Origin: Thermoplasmata archaeon
GTDB taxonomy: Archaea > Thermoplasmatota > Penumbrarchaeia > JAEHCK01
DNA: 36,752 nt
NCBI GenBank assembly: GCA_020696345.1
Contig: JAEHCK010000036.1
Span: forward strand, 1-36,752
Direction: 5' to 3'
The position numbers and the translations under genes are program-made. Positions 25,608 to 35,300 of the stretch are shown here, piece by piece. The notes below the pieces were generated by a model that was not told the origin of the DNA, did not search any database, and saw only the letters and a program-made list of their open reading frames with translations. Position 1 is the first letter of the stretch. Each line of letters opens with the position of its first letter.

Positions 25608-27596
25608 ATGGGACCAGACAAGGGGATTATCGGAAATAAAGGCATCAACCCTAAGTTGGATCTTGAACCCACCCATGGCAGTGTGGGTGTGATATTTGGT
25701 AATATTAGCACCACGTTGTTCAAGTTTGCGATCTTTGGTCCGGGTGTGAATGTAGTGAAACGCACGGGTTATGTCCAGGTCTGGCATGCGCGCCACGGCT
25801 GGGTACTTGGCCAAGTGATAGAACTCAGCCTGGATTCAAAATTAACATATTCCAAAGCACAACAAATTTCCAAGACATACGAGCACGAGTATGAGCATGA
25901 GCACGAGTATGAATCTGGGTATGATTATGACGGGCCAACCGCAGAGTTAGAACCACGACCACCAGGGTCTGGTCCGCACAATTCCAAGCAAACTGGCAGC
26001 GATAGTAAACTTGCGGGTGAAGTTAATGTGATCGGTTATCGTGACGCACACGGCGTGGTTCAGCTGCCAAGCTCGCCGTTTAATGCGGGCCAGCGGGTAT
26101 ATTCTGCCGCTAACGATCTGATCGGGTCCGTGCTCGGCTTGGATGTTGATAAACGAGTGGGCGCGTATGTTGGCCTTCTGCGCAATCATGAGCTGCAAGT
26201 CTATCTGGATATCAACTCATTGATACAGAAACATGTGTCGGTGATCGCAAAGACCGGGAGCGGGAAATCATACATAGTCGGTGTATTGGTCGAGGAACTG
26301 TTGAAGCGTAAGATACCCACGATCGTCATCGACCCACACGGTGAGTATACCGGTTTAATGCACCCGAACATCGATGAGCACGACTCGCGGTTAATGTCCA
26401 AATACGGTGTCCAGCCCCATGGATACTCCGATAGCATCCAGGAGTATTCGTTAAATCCACAGATCAATCTCGGCACACTGCCTTTGAAATTACCCAGTTA
26501 CGGTCTGACTGCAGACGCAATAAGCGAGCTTTTAGGCTTACGCGGCACCGGTGTACAAACTGCAATACTCTTCAAAGCGATAACTATGCTGGCGAGCAAA
26601 AAGGAATATTTCACCATTCGGGATCTGATACGCGTAATAGAACACGACCGGAACAATGCAAAATGGCATTTGATCAACAGTCTTGAGAACATTATGGCCA
26701 CGGGTATCTTCTCACATCACCCCACCAGGTTGACGGAATTGGTCCAGCCTGGTCGTGTATCGATCATTAATCTACGCGGTATCCCACCCACCCATCAACA
26801 GATCGCAATTACACATTTGACCCGGCAATTGTTCGAGGCGCGAAAATTGAACAGGATACCGGCCTTGATGCTGGTCCTTGAGGAGGCGCACCAATTCTGC
26901 CCACAGCAGGGCTCTGCACGGTCGTCGTACTTGCTGAAAACCATCGCATCCGAGGGTCGTAAATTCGGGTTGGGTATGTGTGTGGTATCGCAGCGGCCCG
27001 CAATGGTGGACAAAAATGTGCTCAGCCAATGTAACACGCAGATCATACTGAAGGTGACGAACCCCAACGATCTCAAAGCGCTCGTAGCCTCGGTGGAGGG
27101 CCTGAATTCGGCCATGATAGATGAGATCCAGCGGTTACCCGTCTCCGTGGGCATCGTTGTCGGTGCGGGAATTCAGCTGCCGATCTTCATCGATGTACGC
27201 GTTCGTGAGACCAAGCACGGCGGCAGGCCCGTGGATATATTTACTAATGTGGAGATGTTCTGGCCATCACAAGCTCAAACCCAAACTCAAACTCAAGCTC
27301 AAGTTCAACCACACCAACAAGCACAGGATATTGACGACGGCGGGTTATCCGATCAGACAGCAGAGACATTGCCAAGTGTGGAAACTGGAACAGCAGGAGA
27401 TACTAATCCTACTGATGACCATGTTTCGGTCTCCGAATATCTGGCTAACCTTAAAAATGAAAAGAATATATCATTGTTTCAAATGAACGAGAGCAAGCTT
27501 AAACATAGATCCATTATGGATACGGATATTGATGATGACAAGGATATTGATGATGATGATAATAATGATGACGATAACAAGGACGGCGGTGAGTGA
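25608..27596 (+). CDS. HerA-family ATPase (HAS-barrel plus RecA-like) with low-complexity insert and acidic tail
   Basis: 662 residues. The N-terminal HAS-barrel (about 1-190) is interrupted by a His/Glu/Tyr-rich repeat and Pro/Gly-rich stretch (about 84-135). The motor domain has Walker A AKTGSGKS (214-221), DPHGEYTG, Walker B LVLEEAH (422-428) and the block KTIASEGRKFGLGMCVVSQRP. The tail after about 555 is low-complexity: Gln/Thr repeats and an Asp-rich end. HerA hexamers translocate DNA and, with NurA, resect ends for recombination; related HerA-like ATPases serve other DNA tasks. No nurA, rad50 or mre11 gene is seen here, so the exact role is open. ATG 25608 has GAGGT (25593-25597) upstream. 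The next gene follows after three bases. Confidence 0.9.
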   Translation: MGPDKGIIGNKGINPKLDLEPTHGSVGVIFGNISTTLFKFAIFGPGVNVVKRTGYVQVWHARHGWVLGQVIELSLDSKLTYSKAQQISKTYEHEYEHEHEYESGYDYDGPTAELEPRPPGSGPHNSKQTGSDSKLAGEVNVIGYRDAHGVVQLPSSPFNAGQRVYSAANDLIGSVLGLDVDKRVGAYVGLLRNHELQVYLDINSLIQKHVSVIAKTGSGKSYIVGVLVEELLKRKIPTIVIDPHGEYTGLMHPNIDEHDSRLMSKYGVQPHGYSDSIQEYSLNPQINLGTLPLKLPSYGLTADAISELLGLRGTGVQTAILFKAITMLASKKEYFTIRDLIRVIEHDRNNAKWHLINSLENIMATGIFSHHPTRLTELVQPGRVSIINLRGIPPTHQQIAITHLTRQLFEARKLNRIPALMLVLEEAHQFCPQQGSARSSYLLKTIASEGRKFGLGMCVVSQRPAMVDKNVLSQCNTQIILKVTNPNDLKALVASVEGLNSAMIDEIQRLPVSVGIVVGAGIQLPIFIDVRVRETKHGGRPVDIFTNVEMFWPSQAQTQTQTQAQVQPHQQAQDIDDGGLSDQTAETLPSVETGTAGDTNPTDDHVSVSEYLANLKNEKNISLFQMNESKLKHRSIMDTDIDDDKDIDDDDNNDDDNKDGGE

Positions 27597-27599
27597 GGT

Positions 27600-27923
27600 A
27601 TGGTAATAAAAAATGACGATGACAAGTTGGGTTTAGAGCCAGAACTAAGCGCACTGGTAGATAAAGATCTGGCCGTCACCGGGCGTGCCCTTAAAAAGCT
27701 CAATATCATCGCACCCGATAGATCGTACGTGCAGAAGATCGCCGAGGATTTCCTGGGCATGGCCCAAGCATACTATCAAGATGCGTTGCATTTTAAAAAC
27801 AAAAAAGATCTGCTGCGCGCACTGGCTTGTGTGAACTATGCTCATGGCTGGCTCGATGCTGGAGCCAGGTTGGGGATATTTGATGTAAGCACTGATGATC
27901 GGTTGTTTACTTTGGCTGAGTAA
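27600..27923 (+). CDS. DUF357 family protein
   Basis: 107 residues, helical. The block AYYQDALHF followed by ALACVNYAHGWLDAGARLGIF is the hallmark of archaeal DUF357. The family has no established function. The start ATG 27600 lies three bases after the herA-like stop, and the Shine-Dalgarno (GGTGAG) overlaps that stop, so translation is coupled; a link to the ATPase is plausible but unproven. It has no membrane segment or zinc site. Confidence 0.88.
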   Translation: MVIKNDDDKLGLEPELSALVDKDLAVTGRALKKLNIIAPDRSYVQKIAEDFLGMAQAYYQDALHFKNKKDLLRALACVNYAHGWLDAGARLGIFDVSTDDRLFTLAE

Positions 27924-27956
27924 TTGTATAGTTTTGTTTGTTTGATTTTTGTTGAA

Positions 27957-28106
27957 GGCAATAACCAAGTAACAAATTCCAATCATCAAATAATAACCAG
28001 TCACCAATACTCAATTATTCAAACGTGAATTGATCTGCGTTTGGTGATTTTATGATTGAGTATTGAGACTTATTTGGTTATTGTTGGTTGGTGATTGGTT
28101 ATTGCC
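27957..28106. repeat. Long imperfect inverted repeat (about 70-nt arms)
   Basis: The left arm opens GGCAATAACCAA (27957-27968) and the right arm closes TTGGTTATTGCC (28095-28106), a perfect 12-nt terminal match. Further pairing includes AATACTCAAT (28007-28016) against ATTGAGTATT (28055-28064) and CAAACG against CGTTTG, close to the centre. Indels separate the paired blocks. It fills most of the gap between the DUF357 and DUF362 genes, where no gene is seen. It could be a decayed miniature transposon or a very large hairpin. Confidence 0.7.
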
Positions 28107-28206
28107 ATCATCATTGCCAAAATCAATTCAACACATAAAAGCATTAATAATTGATTTATTATTTGCATAACGAGTATCAATAGATCTAACAATTGGAGGA
28201 TATCAT

Positions 28207-29325
28207 TTGAGTCCATCAGAATCAAAAGTATATTTTGCCGGTTTATCCACTGAATCGGAATCAACGAACTTTCCCACCAAGATCGGGTTGTTGTTCAAGC
28301 ATTTGAAACCCGAGACATTTATCTCGGACGGCGACCTGGTTGCGATCAAAATGCACTTTGGCGAGCCAGGCAGCCACGCATTTATCATGCCAATGTATGT
28401 GCAAAAGATCGTCAAGGTCGTATGCGAGCTTGGTGGAAAACCGTTCCTGACAGATACCAATACATTATACAAGGGCCCGCGGCAAAATGCCATAGACCAT
28501 CTGAATACCGCCATGGGCCACGGTTTCGTGCCAGGTGTGGTGGACGCACCGGTGATCATCGCCGATGGCCTCACGGGAAAGGATTTTGCAAGGGTCAAAG
28601 TGGACCTGAAGCATATTTCGCACGCACATATCGGCAGTGCAGTGAACCTGGCCGATGTGTTTATCGCACTCTCACATCCCACGGGGCACATAGCAACCGG
28701 CTATGCCGGTGCGTTGAAGAACATAGGCATGGGCTGCGGAAACCGTGCAGGTAAACAGGCGATGCATGCCGATTTCAAACCAGAGGTGAAGGAGAAAAAA
28801 TGTATCGGCTGCGGTGAATGCGCACGCTGGTGCCCGGCGGCGGCGATCGTGATCGTGAATAAAAAGGCTAGGGTGTCCCCTGATAAGTGTATCGGCTGCG
28901 GCGAGTGCGTGAGCTCGTGTAATACCGGCGCCATTTCGATCGAATGGGACACGCCCATGGAGCTTTTGCAGATGAAGATCGTGGAATATGCATATGCTGT
29001 GCTGAAAAATAAGAATAACAAGATAGGGTTCATGAATTTTTTAACCAACATAGTCCCCGACTGTGACTGTCTACCATACAGCGATACCGCCCTGGTGGGT
29101 GATATCGGTATTCTGGCGTCATGTGACCCCGTGGCGCTCGACCAGGCCACCGTGGACCTGATTAACGCACAACCGGGCAATCAGGCGTCAAGAATGGCCA
29201 AAAATGGGTTAGCCGAGAACGAGGACAAGTTTCGCGCGGTGTGGGACATCGATTATACGATACAACTAAAATATGCCGAGGAGATCGGCCTGGGGTCCAG
29301 GGCATATGATTTGAAAACAATCTGA
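28207..29325 (+). CDS. DUF362 protein with two 4Fe-4S ferredoxin motifs
   Basis: 372 residues from TTG 28207, backed by GGAGGA (28195-28200) six bases upstream. Residues about 1-190 and 240-372 make up the DUF362 domain (IKMHFGEPGSHAFI, LTDTNTLYKG, ALSHPTGH, GYAGALKNIGMGC). Inserted are two complete ferredoxin clusters: Cys 199, 202, 205 and 209, then Cys 228, 231, 234 and 238 (both CIGCGEC). Such proteins are thought to be cytoplasmic electron carriers or iron-sulfur enzymes of anaerobes; no reaction is established. It converges on the aglB gene with an eight-base gap and no obvious terminator. Confidence 0.9.
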   Translation: MSPSESKVYFAGLSTESESTNFPTKIGLLFKHLKPETFISDGDLVAIKMHFGEPGSHAFIMPMYVQKIVKVVCELGGKPFLTDTNTLYKGPRQNAIDHLNTAMGHGFVPGVVDAPVIIADGLTGKDFARVKVDLKHISHAHIGSAVNLADVFIALSHPTGHIATGYAGALKNIGMGCGNRAGKQAMHADFKPEVKEKKCIGCGECARWCPAAAIVIVNKKARVSPDKCIGCGECVSSCNTGAISIEWDTPMELLQMKIVEYAYAVLKNKNNKIGFMNFLTNIVPDCDCLPYSDTALVGDIGILASCDPVALDQATVDLINAQPGNQASRMAKNGLAENEDKFRAVWDIDYTIQLKYAEEIGLGSRAYDLKTI

Positions 29326-29333
29326 AATATTCT

Positions 29334-32300
29334 CTAAAACTTTTTCCGCCACCGGTAGACGCCGTAGACAATTAATAGAATTATAAGCAGTGACATCATC
29401 GCATAGATCGGCCGCCAATTGTACTCTTTTGCTTCCGGTTCCTCACCTATTAATTGGCGTTTATTGAATTTATTGTTTTGATAATCAAGTTCGTCAAATG
29501 TTTGCTCGCTGTTGGCTTCTATTCTGAATCTGAATTCGCGACCATGATGATCGGTAAGATCATAATTTGATACATTCCAATCGAAGTCTACTGTCACTAT
29601 ACCATTCTCTGCCAGGTCGTATATGGTTTTGTTTTGGATCAATACATCATTAATGTACAATGATAGATTTACCTCTTCTGTATAAAGATATCTATTTTCT
29701 AATACAGCCTGGATGATGACATCGGTTCCCGATATCAGGTCGGCATTCTGGAATTTAATATTGTTTACGATTATATCTGGCTCGCGGATGGTAACACGAA
29801 ATTCCTGGGTATCTTCAAGACTGGCTTTATTTTTCGAAAATATACCGATCAAGATCCTTGCAGTTTCGCCAAAGGTCACATTCTCTTCTACAGGTGATGC
29901 TACGCTGACCGTTACTGTCCTGGTTTCATCGATCTGGTTAATTTGTTGTACAAACGTCTCCAGATCATGACTGTATTTAATTTCACTTTCAGTTCCATCA
30001 CCCCCATCACCCGCTTCCCAAGCCGCGGGTATTGTTACATTCCAATCATCAGGTATGTTCGAGAGTTTGATATATATCTCGTCATCCGCATTACCAAGAT
30101 TTGTTATGGTAATATTGAACAATAAGGTGTCATTAATGCCAATTCCCCGGTTGAGTTCAGAATCATAATCCACCTCGAAACCGTAGGCGGGTGGTGTGAG
30201 CACGTTCAATGAAACTGTTTTGGCCATCGAGCTTGGGTCAGGGATACCAACCGGCTCTCCACGCAGTGTGATCTCATTGCGTGCATAACCACCCACAGGT
30301 ATCGTGATGTCAACAGTAACCTGCACCGTGCTATATTTACCCGATATATCCAGTGGTATGGTGCTGTTGCTTAGGTGCACATACCAGCCAGGGGGTACAT
30401 TTTCAGGTTTGAGCTGAATAACATTATATGTATTACCCTTATTTTGCACCTTGATCGTAAATACATTTTCATGAAGGTTAGCGGTACGTCGTTCCACCTC
30501 GCCATCACCTTCTACTGTTAGTTCGAAGGTGAAATCGGGCTCCTTGTTTAGTTCAAATGTATACCATTTGACATCGGGTTTTATCTCAATTGTTTCGGAG
30601 AATAAATATTCCATTTCCATTTCATGTTCTTCGGAAAGGTATTCTGTAGTGACCGAATAGTTCCCATAAGGTAGATAGAATTCTCCGATGAACCCATCAT
30701 CGAAATACTGAACAAGCTTTGTCCCACCCGTATTCTCATTTTCAAATTGCAGGCCGGACCCCGTATAACGACTGTCCAGGTCGTGTATCTCATTTAACTC
30801 GGAATCGCGATAGAACACATTGCCCTCTACCAACCGACCATCATATACCGATATATTGTATTCATATTGCTCGATATGTTCAATAAAGAATTGGTCCAAA
30901 TTACAATAGGCAAATTGAGTGTTTGATAATGGTTTGTATGCATGGACAGTGTACTCGCCAGGAGCAAGATATACTTCAAACTTACCGCTGGCCGGGTCGG
31001 TTACGACTCTTATGGTCTTATCTATTTCTGTATCGAGGTCGGATTGGTCATCGACTCCGGCAAATGGTTCGGTAAAGACCTTTTTTAGGATCTCTATTTG
31101 CACATCACCCTGAGTTACATCGGAAATGGATTCGTAACTATAATTCTTGTTCGAATCAAAGTATGTGAACCCAAACACGCGAACCTTCTTCGGGTCTTCA
31201 AATATATCAAAGAACGTTGTTTCGTATGATACATTAAATGTATCTGTTATGGGTATCTCCAAGAATTTCTCGTTTTCAATGGTAACGGAATATATACCCG
31301 GCAATACGAACTTACTGAACCTGCCACTGGCATTAGAGATCAATGTAAAATCCATTGGGCCGGTGAAATGTATGGGTACATTCACATCCAATTCTTCATC
31401 GTCACCTAGTTGGTTTTCATTCTGATCGTAAAATATCTTGCCCGAGAGTTTGAAATATTTGATCAGTGGTATATCCAAATCAAGTTCATATTCTTCCAAC
31501 CCTATCTCAAAATTGTATTCCGAGATATATCTGATCGTTCTAAACCCGGCGATCTCCTGGGATGTTTTTTGCAACGTGTCATTGATCAATATGGTATAAT
31601 TTCTACCCGGCATTAGTTCCATGTTCAAAATTCCGTTAACAATATAAACTCGCAAGCTCCCGCCGGTTGATTCAAGAATGGTCACATTCAGTCCATCGGG
31701 ACGTTCCTCATTGGTTGTGAAATTGCCCGAAGCGTCCTTGTCAACATAGCCTTTCAGAGAGAATTGAGTGGATTTGCGAAGAGTGATTTTAAATTCCGAG
31801 TTCGTTTCTGTGAAATTGATCAAACCGATGAAGATATAATTCGTCGAATCCCCGTCAATTGTAGATGACGGTTTTGTAAATTTTGCCACCAACGTTATTT
31901 CCATAGGTGAAAAATGCCCCTGGAAATATGTGCCATTGAGCTTGAAGAACGATTGGTTAATTTGTTCACCGTTCTCTGAATATATCTCAAGTTCTACATT
32001 TTTCAAGTCAGATATATTTAATGGAGAATCATCCGTATCAAATGAGATATTTACGAATAATGTTTTTATAAGCCCAATATTTTCTTCCACCTGTATTTGT
32101 GGATTATTGAATGGTACGGAAAATAGTTGATCATATCCGTAAGTTGCAATGGAATTGGATTCATAATATATATTAATAGAATATTCACCGGGCATGAGTT
32201 CTATATTATAAGCTCCATTTGCGTCTGATATAATCGTTTTATTGAATGATGCAGTATTTGTAGTATTGGCATTCATATTCATTGGCATTGGAGCCAATAA

Positions 32301-35300
32301 CGTGAATTCTATCGGTACATTGGGTATTGTAGTATTTATATCAAATATTCCCGACCTATTGCGATCATACCAGGTGTGACCGGAGATCGTGGTATTTACC
32401 GGAACCAAAGAAAAGTCTCTAACTAAACTTGAAAGGATCGGTGCGTATGCCCTATCAAGCGGCATGTCTGCGTAGAGTTTATCTTCAGTGTTGGTCGTCT
32501 CAAGTGTTTTGAAGCGCGGGTCATCAAGTTCTATGGAGTTGTTCCCGGGTGGAAGGTAAACTAAATAATATCCGTTTTTATCAGTTGTAGCATAAATGGT
32601 TATATTCTTATGGACGAATTTGAATTTTGTCCCAACCACCAGTTCGTTTTCCGGACCCGAGAGGTCATATGGATAATACGTTAATTGTGAATTAATAAAT
32701 TCCGGGCTGGATTCTCCCACGTATGATGAGCCGGATTCGTTCTCTAAGGAGAAGTTGCCATCCCCGTTGTGATCCCAATATACATAACCATTTAATATCG
32801 ACGCTTCATGAATGTAAATATCTTTTGTGATCCGTGGCAAGTCTGAACTATCGCGTGACCTTGCCGAATTACCGTTAGTATCTCCACCCTCAAATGGCTC
32901 TGAACCAGAGTTTTTGATAATGTCTTCCACATCTTCCATTAATAATGAACTGGTATTATGGTATAGATAAGTTGTATTCTCTGTGCTAACATATAAGACT
33001 TCGATACGATATTTCCGATAGGGAATAAATACCCGATATTGACCTTCGCTGTTTGTCGGAGTATACAGTGCGATCTCAGAGCCTTTGTCATCATCACCAT
33101 CATCGTCATCCGTGAAAATAAACTTAAGATTTACATGCGATTCAGGGTGGGCAATGCGCCTGGTTACCGTACCGTTGATCCAGAACCCATCCTCAAGTTC
33201 CAAAGTTAGATCCACTTGTGAGATATTTTTTACATTCAAGTTTGAAACATGGACATAGTCCTTAAAATTCTCTGAATAATGGATGTATACCGAATAATTT
33301 CCTATAGTAATATTTCCACCAAACACACCCAACCCATCAGCCACAAGTACCGTGCTGAAGGCAGTTCGATCGTTGTTGAATAATTCTACATGTGCATTGG
33401 GTACAATATCATTGGCGTCAATTCCATTTTTATTTAGATCATTATACACAATTCCCTTGACAGGCACCAGCGGCATCAGATCGATTTCAATTGTCTGGTT
33501 CTCATTCGTCTCAAGGGTAATATTCTTTTCGAAATATCTGATTTTCGGCTCGGAAACCGATAAAATGTATTTGCCAGGTAATAATTCGGAAAATGAATAG
33601 GCCTTACTATTTTCCAGGTCGAAGTTCATGACGGTCCCGTTTGTAAGATCATGTAACTTAATCGTGACATTCTTGGGTAAATAGCCGGTATCATTCGTGT
33701 AAGTGGCATTACCTAGGAGTACTGCTGGTTTGATCGCAAAGTCCGATTCAACATCCTGCATCACACCGGTCTCCTCATTTCTTGTAAACACGATGGCATT
33801 TGGAGATTCGATCATGTGACCATTGATAAGTGCAAATAGCTGGTATTCACCAGGCACTACTTCGGCAAATTCAAAGGTGCCATCACTATCGGGGTCGTTT
33901 ACAATATCGAGTTTGTAGTTCAGGTTATATTTCTTTATTGTTGAATTAAGATATAAAGTAGTTTTCTCGGGTATTTTATCTTCACCTGGGTTATAATTAT
34001 CATCGTTAGTTAATTCCAAATATAATCTGCCGCTCACCGAGTTCACTGGTATTTTGATGTCTTCGGTTATGATGTAATTACTGGTCCGGCGCATGGCCTG
34101 TGCATCCGTGATCTCTAAATATGATCTATTTAGCTCGGTTTGCTCTGATAATTGCATCCGATAGCCCAACGATTCTTCTTCATTTTCCGGGAATCCGTCT
34201 TTACTCGCCTTTATCTCAACATAACCGAACGGGACCGTTAAGTTATAATTACCGAACTCATCCGTAAACACAGTGTCATGAGGTATTCCGTAATCATCCC
34301 GGACAGTTACACGAATGCCGGAAAGAGGTATTTGCGACTCCGAATCGGTTAGTACTTGCCCCTTCACGATCGCACCATCATAATACTTCAAGAAATAAAC
34401 GCCGCCCGTTGGGTAGCTGACACTCCATGTACCTCCCTCGCCGCGGTCGTCCACCTCACCATTTTTATCGTTATCTTTTCCGTCATCCTCGATTATCTGT
34501 ATCTTTCTTATTGCATCTATCTCGTTCATTGCGACCCAGCCTTTATCGTTGCCCGTGATTTGTTTAAGCTCGGTCTCGTTATGCGGCGTCCAGTAACCAG
34601 TACGATAAACCAATCGGAAATGTGTCATGTTCCAACCCTGCATTGGTTGACTATTGGAGAGACTGCCAAAAAGCTGGGGCACTACCTGCAATTCATCATT
34701 GGGTTGCTCGGGAAAGAGATCTTTATATGAATAACCAATGTAACATTTATAGAACATACTATTGTAAAAATCATCAGTGTATTTGATCTGGTAATTTTTG
34801 ATCCGGACATTATTTCCGCCATGTGTATCGACCAGATCGAACAGATCGATCTCGTCCGGTAATTTTTCAGTTGGGATAGGAGTATCCGAATACAATCGCC
34901 AATCATCTTCTGTGTTATCACGGACTTCTACTTTCGCGTAATATTTAAGGTAATCGGCAATATCTTTATCTGCTAATTTCATGGGCGCGTAGAATATACC
35001 TGTATTCTGTGCGCTGAACGGGAACAAGCGCGTGTCAACTGCAAAGTATCTGATGGATTTGCCCGTTTCGACCTCAATATCGTGCAGTAGATCCACCACA
35101 CGTTCCTTGCCAAGGCTCTCGAGCATATGTCGTATTGCAGCATACTTGGCATTCTTCAGTTGTAGGTCATCAAAGTTACCATACTTCTCGGGGTGCGATC
35201 TCACCTCTTTTACCAATGCATTCTGATCGGATTCGCTTGTGGTTTTAAGTTCTATTTTATACAATTTCACGAGTTTGTCATAATGTGGATGCTCGGTTTG

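Noticed and set aside
27271..27320. Six-nt periodic repeat in the herA-like gene as a non-coding repeat
   Set aside because: It stays in frame and encodes the Gln/Thr/Ala low-complexity tail, so it belongs to the gene.
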